Positions 46,878-53,366 of a stretch of 53,366 bases of DNA are shown here, in pieces. The DNA is taken from assembly GCA_029287915.1 (NCBI GenBank), contig JARFQE010000102.1, positions 1-53,366 on the forward strand. The letters are read 5' to 3'. A model generated the notes under the pieces. That model was not told the origin of the DNA and did no database searches. It saw only the letters and a program-made list of their open reading frames with translations. The translations under genes and the position numbers were made by a program. Numbering within the stretch: the stretch's first letter is position 1; every line of letters starts with the position of its first letter. This DNA is from Arenicellales bacterium. Lineage in GTDB: Bacteria > Pseudomonadota > Gammaproteobacteria > BMS3Bbin11.

Positions 46878-48320
46878 ATGGAAAATCATTTCGACGTCAT
46901 TGTCATTGGTGCCGGCCCCGCCGGTTATGTTGCAGCAATACGCTGCGCCCAGCTGGGCATGAAGACTGCCTGCATCGATAACTGGATAGATGACGAAAGC
47001 AGACCCGTTCTGGGCGGCACTTGCCTCAATGCTGGTTGCATTCCATCCAAAGCATTACTGGAGATTTCCGAATACTATGCTGGTTTAAAAGATTCATCAT
47101 CACACCCCGGGATAATTTTCAAAGGACTGGAACTGGATCTGCAACAAATACAGGATGAAAAAAAACGCATCGTTAGTGAACTGACTGGTGGCATTCAGAT
47201 TCTCTTCAGGGCCAATGGAATCACCTCTATCGCAGGCCAGGCTCAACTGCACCCGGACAGGCATGTCGTAGTCACCTCAGTAGCAAGTAATCAAAAAAAA
47301 GAGATGACTGCCAATAATATAATCATTGCCACCGGTTCCCGACCGATTGATATTGAAGCGGTGGTAATGGATCACCAGCACATTGTGGACTCTCAGGGAG
47401 CATTGCAATTTAAAGAAGTGCCTGAGCAGCTGGGAATTATAGGTGCCGGTGTTATCGGCCTGGAGATGGGCAGCATTTGGCAGCGTTTTGGCTCTGAAGT
47501 AACGATACTGGAAGCCCAGGACCGTTTCCTGCCAGCCGCTGACAGGGATATCGCAGCCCTGGCACTGGCAGAATACCAGCGTCAGGGACTGGATATCCAT
47601 ATCGATGCCCGCGTGACAAAAACCCGGCGCCACAATAATGGTGTTACGGTAAATTACCAAGAATCCGGTCATTCAAAACAACTGGAGGTAGACAAACTGA
47701 TCGTTGCTGTTGGACGCCGCCCCAACACGGAAGGTCTGACCCCGGAAGAAGTCGGTTTACAGATTGATGAAGGTGGCTATATCCACGTCAATGAACACCT
47801 GATGACGAACCTGCCTGAGGTCTATGCCATAGGAGATGTCGTCCCCGGCCCGATGCTGGCCCATAAGGGCTCAGCTGAAGGAGTTGCCGTTGCCGAACAC
47901 ATCAACGGTTCCCCGCATCAAATTAATTATGACACCATTCCCGCTATAATCTACACAGAACCCGAAATTGCGTGGACCGGTCAAACTGAAGAAAAACTGA
48001 AGCAGGCTGGTATAAAGTACCGAGCTGGTAGCTTCCCATTTTCAGCATCAGGCCGAGCACGAGCAATGCGAAAGACATCAGGCATGGTTAAAATTTTGGC
48101 GGAAGAAAAAACTGATGAGATCCTCGGCGTACACATTATCGGTACAAACGCGTCTGAGTTAATTGCCGAAGCAGTACTGGCAATGGAATATCATGCGGCA
48201 GCCGAAGACCTGGCGCTGACCATTCATGGCCACCCTACACTATCCGAAGCTCTGCATGAGGCAGCACTGGCAGTCAACGGGCAAGCTATTCATATAGTTA
48301 ATAAGATTCTTAAGAAATAA
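46878..48320 (+). CDS. lpdA: Dihydrolipoamide dehydrogenase E3
   Basis: 480 aa flavoprotein that reoxidises dihydrolipoamide with NAD. FAD motif VIVIGAGPAGYVAAI, redox disulfide C49/C54 in GGTCLNAGCIPSK, NAD motif LGIIGAGVIGLEMGSIW, second FAD motif VYAIGDVVPGPMLAHKG and the dimer-interface His-Glu pair in HGHPTLSEALHEA are all intact. GTG at 46872 overlaps the sucB stop, but ATG 46878 has AGGA at ideal spacing and I choose it. Last gene of the complex operon. Confidence 0.97.
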   Translation: MENHFDVIVIGAGPAGYVAAIRCAQLGMKTACIDNWIDDESRPVLGGTCLNAGCIPSKALLEISEYYAGLKDSSSHPGIIFKGLELDLQQIQDEKKRIVSELTGGIQILFRANGITSIAGQAQLHPDRHVVVTSVASNQKKEMTANNIIIATGSRPIDIEAVVMDHQHIVDSQGALQFKEVPEQLGIIGAGVIGLEMGSIWQRFGSEVTILEAQDRFLPAADRDIAALALAEYQRQGLDIHIDARVTKTRRHNNGVTVNYQESGHSKQLEVDKLIVAVGRRPNTEGLTPEEVGLQIDEGGYIHVNEHLMTNLPEVYAIGDVVPGPMLAHKGSAEGVAVAEHINGSPHQINYDTIPAIIYTEPEIAWTGQTEEKLKQAGIKYRAGSFPFSASGRARAMRKTSGMVKILAEEKTDEILGVHIIGTNASELIAEAVLAMEYHAAAEDLALTIHGHPTLSEALHEAALAVNGQAIHIVNKILKK

Positions 48321-48373
48321 GTTAATTTGAATAGTAATGTTAGTAGTAGTTTGCTAGGCCAATATTATTCGAC

Positions 48374-49234
48374 TTACGACTGAGACCTCGCTTCAGCAGC
48401 GAGTACCGTATTACGCAGCAACATCGCCACCGTCGTTGGACCGACTCCGCCGAGTCGTGGTGTAATCCAGCCAGCCACCTCAGCACAGGATTCATCAACA
48501 TCCGGCATCAGCCGCTTACCTTCCCAGCTAATACCCCCACTGATTACAGCAGCCCCGGGTTTCACCATGTCAGGCGTAACTATACTCGCCACACCGGCTG
48601 CGGAAATTATAATATCTGCCCGACGAGTAAAATAAGCTATGTCTTTGACACCAGAGTGAACCACTGTCACTGCAGCATTTGCTCCTTTCTGTTTTGTGGT
48701 CAGCAACAGTGAAAGCGGGCGCCCCAGTGTTGGCCCGCGACCGATGATCACAACCTCTTTGCCTGCTACCACAATGCCATAATGAACCAGGATCGCCTGG
48801 ATGCCTGCTGGAGTACATGGTACCGGACCGGCTTCCTGAAGCACCAGTCTGCCAAGGTTTACCGGATGCAGACCATCAGCATCCTTGGCTGGGTTCATGC
48901 GCATCAGAGCTTCATTAAAATTCAGCGCTGGCGGTACAGGATACTGAATAATGTAACCATCTACCTCATCATTATTATTGAACTCTTCGACTGCTTTGAG
49001 AAATTCTTGCTGGCTCACTGACGCAGACAGTTCAATGTGAAAGGATCGTATACCCGCATTTTTACAGGCTTCGTGTTTCTTTTTTACATAACTTGCGCTC
49101 GGTCCATCATCACCAACCAGGATAGTACCAAGACCGGGTTGAATGTCCCGGGTGGCGAGTATTTCTACTCTTTTACGCACATCCGAGACTACGGCATCTG
49201 CGACTTCCACGCCACTGAGTAATTTTGCTGTCAT
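48374..49234 (-). CDS. folD: Bifunctional methylenetetrahydrofolate dehydrogenase / cyclohydrolase FolD (divergent type)
   Basis: 286 aa. FolD interconverts methylene-, methenyl- and formyl-THF. The catalytic Lys is K53 in SYVKKKHEAC, and Q97 and the GGVGPTTVAML motif are kept. Several blocks are unlike the E. coli type and resemble actinobacterial FolD: KDADGLHPVNLGRLVL, PCTPAGIQAIL and IIGRGPTLGRPLSLLL. The usual DVG(I/V) motif before the C-terminal helix is SGGIS (232-236), and the IVQLPLP block is IIQYPVP. These suggest transfer or a deep paralogue. It is convergent with lpdA, 53 bp apart. Confidence 0.93.
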   Translation of the reverse strand: MTAKLLSGVEVADAVVSDVRKRVEILATRDIQPGLGTILVGDDGPSASYVKKKHEACKNAGIRSFHIELSASVSQQEFLKAVEEFNNNDEVDGYIIQYPVPPALNFNEALMRMNPAKDADGLHPVNLGRLVLQEAGPVPCTPAGIQAILVHYGIVVAGKEVVIIGRGPTLGRPLSLLLTTKQKGANAAVTVVHSGVKDIAYFTRRADIIISAAGVASIVTPDMVKPGAAVISGGISWEGKRLMPDVDESCAEVAGWITPRLGGVGPTTVAMLLRNTVLAAEARSQS

Positions 49235-49269
49235 TAAATGTTCTCTAATATTATCAGGTTAGCAGAAAC

Positions 49270-49524
49270 TTAAAGGCGACGTTTGATAGGTCCTGCGAGC
49301 ATAATTACAACGGTGGCACCGACAGCTGCTGCTGCATATAAGTAAAATTCTGGCTGAGCCATGTCACCAAAGAGACTCATGAGTACGCCGCCGATCACAC
49401 CGCCTGCGAGACCTGCAACGACATCGCAGACAAGACCAAGCCCACTTCCCCTCATAATCAGGCCAGCCAGCAGTCCGGCCAGCAGGCCGATTACCAGGAA
49501 TATAAACAAGTTGATGATATCCAA
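49270..49524 (-). CDS. GlsB/YeaQ/YmgE-type small membrane protein
   Basis: 84 aa with three hydrophobic helices (LFIFLVIGLLAGLLAGLIM, VAGLAGGVIGGVLMSLFG and YLYAAAAVGATVVIMLAG) and a basic end PIKRRL. The Gly-rich GLLAGLIMRGSGLGLVCDVVAGLAGGVIGG stretch is typical of this transglycosylase-associated (misnamed) stress-protein family. The molecular function is unknown. It lies 35 bp upstream of folD in the same direction. A perfect hairpin sits 38-57 bases upstream of its start. Confidence 0.88.
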   Translation of the reverse strand: MDIINLFIFLVIGLLAGLLAGLIMRGSGLGLVCDVVAGLAGGVIGGVLMSLFGDMAQPEFYLYAAAAVGATVVIMLAGPIKRRL

Positions 49525-49561
49525 ACAGAACTCCCGTGGGTCTCACAAGTTCCTATATTGT

Positions 49562-49581
49562 CTGGCATTTTAGAATGCCAG
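49562..49581. repeat. Perfect 8-bp inverted repeat, 4-base loop
   Basis: CTGGCATT-TTAG-AATGCCAG. It lacks a following T-run on either strand, so it does not look like an ordinary terminator. It is upstream of the GlsB/YeaQ-type gene and may lie in its 5' leader or be a protein-binding palindrome. Confidence 0.6.
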
Positions 49582-49771
49582 GGTATTAAAAGGCAATTTG
49601 CTAGCAGTATCAAGTTACAGTACAAGATAGGGGGGGGTAAATATTCTTTGTTAATTTATTATGCGGTAAATGTAAAGGCTGCTGCTTTCACCGCCTACTG
49701 ATAGGGGGCACTGCTGTGCAATTCTGTTGCTGCATGGTATCGGAAACCAGACACCTTAAACTTGATAAATA

Positions 49772-49785
49772 TTGACCCAGATCAA
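49772..49785 (+). promoter_or_regulatory. FNR/Anr/Dnr-type binding site
   Basis: TTGACCCAGATCAA matches the consensus TTGAT-N4-ATCAA at nine of ten fixed positions. Its centre (49778.5) is 88 bases before the ATG at 49867. If it acts as a class II site at -41.5, transcription would start near 49820 and leave a leader of about 47 bases. The site is the strongest oxygen-sensing regulatory signature I noticed in the window. Confidence 0.65.
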
Positions 49786-49866
49786 GGAAACCAGTAACAC
49801 ACAAGCTGTATTGTTGATATTTATTGATACTTACAAATACGCTGTTTAACAGGCAAGAGCTTAAAA

Positions 49867-50226
49867 ATGACAATTATTGAAAAACTGATTCTGTTCTTTT
49901 TTATTTTTCTGACAATTTTTATCATATTTGGACTTTTTCGTTCAATAATGAAGAGCAGTCAGCAGGGTGTGACCTTTTACCAAAACCTGATTGAGCGGAT
50001 CACTCAATTGCGGATGCATAAGATGTTACTGGCGCTAGGCGTAAATGAGGAACAATATGCACGTAGCAATTCTGTCAATGAAATTGAAAAGCATATGGAG
50101 CGTTGCCGGCAATGCGCTAATACCAAGCAGTGTGACACAGAGCTGGAAAGTGGAAAAATCCAACATGCCAACCAGTATTGCCCGAACAACGAGGATTTGC
50201 TCAAGGGCGCATCGAACAATTTATAA
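49867..50226 (+). CDS. DUF6455-like membrane protein with four cysteines
   Basis: 119 aa. One transmembrane helix lies at about residues 5-24. A helical segment (LIERITQLRMHKMLLALGVNEEQYAR) follows, then a C-terminal cysteine cluster C80, C83, C89 and C105 in CRQC...QC...YCPN. The RMHKMLLALGV and CPN patterns fit DUF6455, a family of unknown function. The spacing could bind zinc or an iron-sulfur cluster, which is inference. The upstream FNR-type box suggests induction at low oxygen. Confidence 0.75.
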   Translation: MTIIEKLILFFFIFLTIFIIFGLFRSIMKSSQQGVTFYQNLIERITQLRMHKMLLALGVNEEQYARSNSVNEIEKHMERCRQCANTKQCDTELESGKIQHANQYCPNNEDLLKGASNNL

Positions 50227-50350
50227 TAAACAAGCTGTCGAGCCAGCTGTAGTGAAATAGCCTTCCTGGTCATCATCAGGATAAAGTCATAGCATGCCAG
50301 AAAATGCTGACTTTCTATCAAAATACCCCTAATTCTCCAGCCATTGAAGA

Positions 50351-50359
50351 TGGTATACT
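50351..50359 (+). promoter_or_regulatory. Extended -10 promoter of the SH3-domain gene
   Basis: TGGTATACT matches the extended -10 form TG-N-TATAAT. No good -35 is seen. The predicted start near 50366 leaves a leader of about 29 bases to the GTG at 50395, which has AAAGGA ahead of it. Confidence 0.5.
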
Positions 50360-50394
50360 CCAGCTTCCAGTAATCAGATAATAAAAGGACAGCA

Positions 50395-51060
50395 GTGAAA
50401 AGGATTCTGTTTTTCATCTTCCTGCTAGGCAGTTCATACGCATATGCCGAAACAGGTTATATAACTGATCAATTAAAAATCACCTTGCGCAGTGGCGAAA
50501 GTACTACACATAAAGTTATTCGCATGCTGCCCAGTGGGACACCAGTTAATGTATTAAGTCGCAACCAGCAGACAAATTACGCTAAAGTTCGACTTGCGGA
50601 CGGCACCACTGGCTATGTACTGAACAGGATGATACTGAGCGAACGGCCTGCACGTGAGAGACTGGCCGAAGCAGAACAACAACTGGAGGTATTACGTCAG
50701 GAACCCGGCAAATTGAGTAGCCAGCTTGCCGACCTGCAGGAGACACATGCTGCACTACAGCAAAAGTTTGCTGAGATGGTGAACGAGAATGACGACCTCA
50801 AGCAGGAAGTCGCAAGACTCAGCAAAGTAGCACAGGATCCTCTAAGGATTGCCCGTGAACGGGATGATGCGGTAGAACGCAGTCAACATCTGTCTGATGA
50901 ACTGGATATCCTTAAATTGAAGAACCAGAGACTGACGGATAAAACGGAACAGAACTGGTTTCTGATTGGCGCAGGTGTTGTCATCGCGGGCATTATTCTT
51001 GGTCTGCTACTGCCGCATATGAGAGTCAAAAAGAACAGATCCGAATGGGGCGATTTCTGA
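50395..51060 (+). CDS. SH3-domain, coiled-coil inner-membrane protein (TIGR04211/YgiM-like)
   Basis: 221 aa. A signal peptide (1-18, ending AYA-E) is followed by a bacterial SH3 domain at about 20-85 (YITDQLKITLRSGESTTHKVIRMLPSGTPVNVL...YAKVRLADGTTGYVLNRML-like). A long coiled coil spans about 88-185, and a C-terminal transmembrane helix about 192-210 (WFLIGAGVVIAGIILGLLLP) has basic residues after it. This is the architecture of the TIGR04211 family, so the SH3 domain should be periplasmic. The role is unknown; envelope or peptidoglycan binding is often assumed. The start is GTG. Confidence 0.88.
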   Translation: MKRILFFIFLLGSSYAYAETGYITDQLKITLRSGESTTHKVIRMLPSGTPVNVLSRNQQTNYAKVRLADGTTGYVLNRMILSERPARERLAEAEQQLEVLRQEPGKLSSQLADLQETHAALQQKFAEMVNENDDLKQEVARLSKVAQDPLRIARERDDAVERSQHLSDELDILKLKNQRLTDKTEQNWFLIGAGVVIAGIILGLLLPHMRVKKNRSEWGDF

Positions 51061-51070
51061 CACTTGATAA

Positions 51071-51128
51071 AGGACGAAAGGCTAAGGAAGAAGTTGCTTT
51101 TTTCCGTTATCTTTCGATCTTTCGTCCT
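51071..51128. terminator. Probable bidirectional terminator between convergent genes
   Basis: AGGACGAAAG (51071-51080) and CTTTCGTCCT (51119-51128) form a perfect 10-bp stem. The interior GGAAGAAG and CTTTTTTCC can form a nested stem. The 3' arm contains the tandem octamer ATCTTTCG (51109-51124). Short T-rich stretches follow on both strands. It sits in the 103-bp gap between convergent genes. Confidence 0.6.
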
Positions 51129-51163
51129 CTTTTGCTAGTCGTCAGATTTTCATTAGCCTGATT

Positions 51164-51925
51164 TTAACCACACTTGGACTCACCGCAACTCAGACAGGTC
51201 ATGCAGCCATCCATTTTGATGACTGCTTTGGTATGGCATTTCTGGCATAGCTGCGCATCGGGAGGAAAATCACTGGCTTCTTCTTCAACTACCTGATTTT
51301 TTTCTGACCGCCCTTCGCTTCCACCAGACATTGAATCGTATTCAGCACGTTTAGCCTGCAGGTGATCACGTACGCAATCGTCCATCTCATCAGCCTTGAT
51401 CATCCCTATCATTTTCATATGGCATTCAATTGCATCACCGATTTCTGCCACCAGCGAAGGCATGTATTTGCCACCCTTCTTGAAATAACCGCCTCGAGGG
51501 TCAAACACACTGCGCAGTTCTTCAACTAGAAAAGTTGCGTCCCCGCCCTTTCTGAATACTGCAGAAATAATTCTGGTCAGCGCAACAATCCACTGAAAGT
51601 GATCCATGTTCTTCGAATTAATGAATATTTCAAATGGACGGCGACGTTCATATTCTGTGCCGGGATTGAGGATGATATCGTTAATGGTGACATACAACGC
51701 ATGTTCGGAAAGCGGCGTCTTGATCTTATACGTCGAACCAACAAGCATGTCGGGTCGCTGCAGCTTTTCATGCATATGAACAACGTTGTCAGACACGTCC
51801 TGTTCGTTACTTATATCGGCATCAGCGCCTTCCAGAGGTAGCTCCTCATTCTCAACCATATCCTTTTTTGGAGCTGTGTCTGCAATGGAATAGCCTACAA
51901 TCTTTTTGTCAATTTTTACTGTCAT
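51164..51925 (-). CDS. nrdJb: NrdJb: C-terminal subunit of split class II ribonucleotide reductase
   Basis: 253 aa TSCPD-domain protein. The central region (MLVGSTYKIKTPLSEHALYVTINDI...RRPFEIFINSKNMDHFQWIVALTRIISAVFRKGG) is the TSCPD domain that in single-chain NrdJ forms the C-terminus. The last residues carry CQKCHTKAVIKMDGCMTCLSCGESKCG, six Cys that may bind zinc and supply the redox pair that re-reduces the active site. It lies 63 bp downstream of nrdJa on the same strand, as in pseudomonads with split nrdJab. Confidence 0.9.
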   Translation of the reverse strand: MTVKIDKKIVGYSIADTAPKKDMVENEELPLEGADADISNEQDVSDNVVHMHEKLQRPDMLVGSTYKIKTPLSEHALYVTINDIILNPGTEYERRRPFEIFINSKNMDHFQWIVALTRIISAVFRKGGDATFLVEELRSVFDPRGGYFKKGGKYMPSLVAEIGDAIECHMKMIGMIKADEMDDCVRDHLQAKRAEYDSMSGGSEGRSEKNQVVEEEASDFPPDAQLCQKCHTKAVIKMDGCMTCLSCGESKCG

Positions 51926-51988
51926 ATTAATTATTCAGTTTTGAAGTTTTAAAATTTAAGTTTTACGCAAATTACGTGTCTGCAGAAG

Positions 51989-53366
51989 CTAGAACTTGCC
52001 GTAATAACCCTCTTTCATTGCGTCATACAGATTCGCTGCGGTATGGGTTTCACCATCATATTCAACCTCTTCATTACCCTTTAGTTCCACTACTTCACCG
52101 TTCTCAAGCTCAAAGCGGTAAAGGGTGTTTTCCAGGTCTTCCTCCTTTACCAGCACACCCTGGAAAGCCTCCGGATTAAAGCGGAAGGTAGTACAGCCTT
52201 TGAGACCCTTTTCATGGGCATACAGATAAATATCCTTGAAATCCTCGAATGGGAAATCCGTCGGCACATTGGCAGTCTTTGAAATTGATGAATCAACCCA
52301 CTTTTGAGCTGCGGCCTGTACATCGACATGCTCTTTCGGTGTGATGTCATCGGCAGAAACGAAATAGTCCGGCAGCTTGTTCTCCCCATCCTTGGACATG
52401 GCCGTTGCATCGGCATTGATTAGCTCACGATAGGCCAGCAATTCATAGGAAAATACATCTACCTTTTCCTTGGTCTTTTTTCCTTCACGTATAACATTGC
52501 GACTGTACTGATGTGCAAAAGAAGGCTCGATACCATTACTCGCATTATTACCTAATGACAGGCTGATCGTTCCCGTCGGTGCAATTGAGCTATGGTGGGT
52601 GAAACGCACACCGGTCTCCGCGATACGGTCAGTCAGAGACTTATCAAATTGCTGCATATAACGGCTATATTTTGCCAGCAGTACACGACCTGCAATTTTG
52701 TCGCCTATTGCGTAACCATCCTTCTTCATTTCGGGTCTATTGTTCAGCATCTCGGCGGTAACTTCATAGTCTTCACCGAGTATCGGAGCCATGCCCTTTT
52801 CTTTAGCCAGTTCAATACCGGTTTCCCATCCAACCTCCGCGATCTCCCGGGCAACACGCTCAGTAAACTGCAGACACTCATCACTGCCATAACGCATGCG
52901 CAGCATGGTGCTACTGGAGCCGAGTCCCAGGAATCCCATACCGTGACGGCGTTTGCTCTGAATTTCTTTACGTTGCTCTTCCAGTGGAAGGCCATTAATT
53001 TCCACCACGTTATCCAGCATGCGTGTAAACACGGCCACGACTTCGCGAAAACGCGGCCAGTCGAAAGATGCCTCAGCTGTAAACGCATTATCAATAAAGC
53101 GCGTCAGGTTGATAGAACCCAGCAAGCAACTACCATGCTGTGGCAACGGCTGTTCACCACAGGGATTAGTTGCCCTGATGTCTTCACAAAACCAGTTGTT
53201 GTTCATCTCGTTGATACGATCGATCAGAATAAATCCCGGTTCGGCAAAGTCATAGGTCGACGACATGATCATGTCCCATAACCGTCGAGCTTGGATTGTT
53301 TCGTAGACACGGCAGGCTACCTGGTTGAGATCATTAGTCGTGTAACCTTTGGTAGTCGGCCAGTGT
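51989..53366 (-). CDS. nrdJa: NrdJa: adenosylcobalamin-dependent ribonucleotide reductase large subunit (5' part cut)
   Basis: About 459 codons of the C-terminal part are visible; the frame continues open to the window edge, beginning [21 protein letters not shown]. Conserved blocks are [24 protein letters not shown] (active-site Cys and Glu of the thiyl radical enzyme), [18 protein letters not shown] and [12 protein letters not shown]. The frame passes through the internal ATG at 53272 without interruption, so that is not the start. Class II enzymes make deoxynucleotides with or without oxygen and require vitamin B12. The protein ends [11 protein letters not shown] and its missing C-terminal function is supplied by nrdJb. 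Confidence 0.94.
   Translation of the reverse strand, partial: HWPTTKGYTTNDLNQVACRVYETIQARRLWDMIMSSTYDFAEPGFILIDRINEMNNNWFCEDIRATNPCGEQPLPQHGSCLLGSINLTRFIDNAFTAEASFDWPRFREVVAVFTRMLDNVVEINGLPLEEQRKEIQSKRRHGMGFLGLGSSSTMLRMRYGSDECLQFTERVAREIAEVGWETGIELAKEKGMAPILGEDYEVTAEMLNNRPEMKKDGYAIGDKIAGRVLLAKYSRYMQQFDKSLTDRIAETGVRFTHHSSIAPTGTISLSLGNNASNGIEPSFAHQYSRNVIREGKKTKEKVDVFSYELLAYRELINADATAMSKDGENKLPDYFVSADDITPKEHVDVQAAAQKWVDSSISKTANVPTDFPFEDFKDIYLYAHEKGLKGCTTFRFNPEAFQGVLVKEEDLENTLYRFELENGEVVELKGNEEVEYDGETHTAANLYDAMKEGYYGKF

Larger units (their letters stand above)
49525..49866. other. 342-bp divergent intergenic region with hairpin, G8 run and FNR-type box
   Basis: No supported gene. From left to right it holds a perfect hairpin (49562-49581), a run of eight G (49630-49637), and an FNR/Anr-type palindrome (49772-49785) upstream of the plus-strand DUF6455-like gene. 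A TTGATATTTATTGATA stretch near 49814-49829 is AT-rich and could overlap a -10. Confidence 0.6.

Noticed and set aside
52592-53281. 229-aa plus-strand open frame
   Set aside because: It is antisense to nrdJa, has no recognisable domain and arises from the codon pattern of the real gene.

Overview
The window is a mostly core-genome segment of a gammaproteobacterium. The evidence is the complete dcw (division and cell wall) cluster in the standard gammaproteobacterial order, the mraZ / rnpB / rsmI-lpoA-yraN-SIS junction (recalled from pseudomonads, not searched here), pilBCD-coaE, an SlmA-type nucleoid occlusion factor and a two-gene class II ribonucleotide reductase (nrdJa/nrdJb). Base composition looks moderate and even. 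I see no transposase, integrase, phage gene, CRISPR array or tRNA. The genus cannot be named from the sequence alone.

Layout. 1-1280 (minus): the 3'-truncated end of a polysaccharide-type ABC-2 permease and a winged-helix regulator with a degenerate nucleotidyltransferase-like tail. 1539-6023 (plus): pilB-pilC-pilD-coaE, the type IV pilus motor, platform and prepilin peptidase plus the last CoA synthesis step. 6083-30394 (minus, except dciA): argJ, secA, an M23 peptidase, the divergent helicase-loader gene dciA, lpxC, then ftsZ-ftsA-ftsQ-ddl-murB-murC-murG-ftsW-murD-mraY-murF-murE-ftsI-ftsL-rsmH-mraZ. The mraZ-to-ftsQ genes overlap or nearly touch and are probably read from one sigma70-like promoter at 30461-30490, followed by two 10-bp-spaced MraZ-type boxes. 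30683-31030 (minus): RNase P RNA. 31127-37199: divergent rsmI and the lpoA-yraN-SIS isomerase-rfaE2-FAD oxidase operon.

37302-42680 is the most accessory-looking part: a transmembrane Hanks-type kinase with Sel1-like repeats, a macro-domain protein abutting it tail to tail, slmA, a MoeB-type E1 enzyme, a small exported protein with two BamE-like halves, and a CYTH triphosphatase-like protein. 42802-48320 (plus) encodes the 2-oxoglutarate dehydrogenase complex (sucA-sucB-lpdA). It is followed by a convergent folD whose sequence looks actinobacterial rather than gammaproteobacterial, and a GlsB/YeaQ-type membrane protein. 49867-51060 (plus): a DUF6455-like membrane protein behind a clear FNR/Anr-type box, and an SH3/coiled-coil membrane protein. 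51164-53366 (minus): nrdJb and the truncated nrdJa.

Functionally the window joins envelope building (lipid A, lipid II, septum, PBP activation, heptose precursors), protein export, pilus assembly, central carbon oxidation and deoxynucleotide supply. I found no clearly new multi-gene system. The best leads are the kinase-Sel1 protein with its macro-domain neighbour, the atypical FolD, the FNR-boxed cysteine protein, the SIS protein that keeps GmhA catalytic residues in a DiaA-like locus, and the double BamE-like exported protein.
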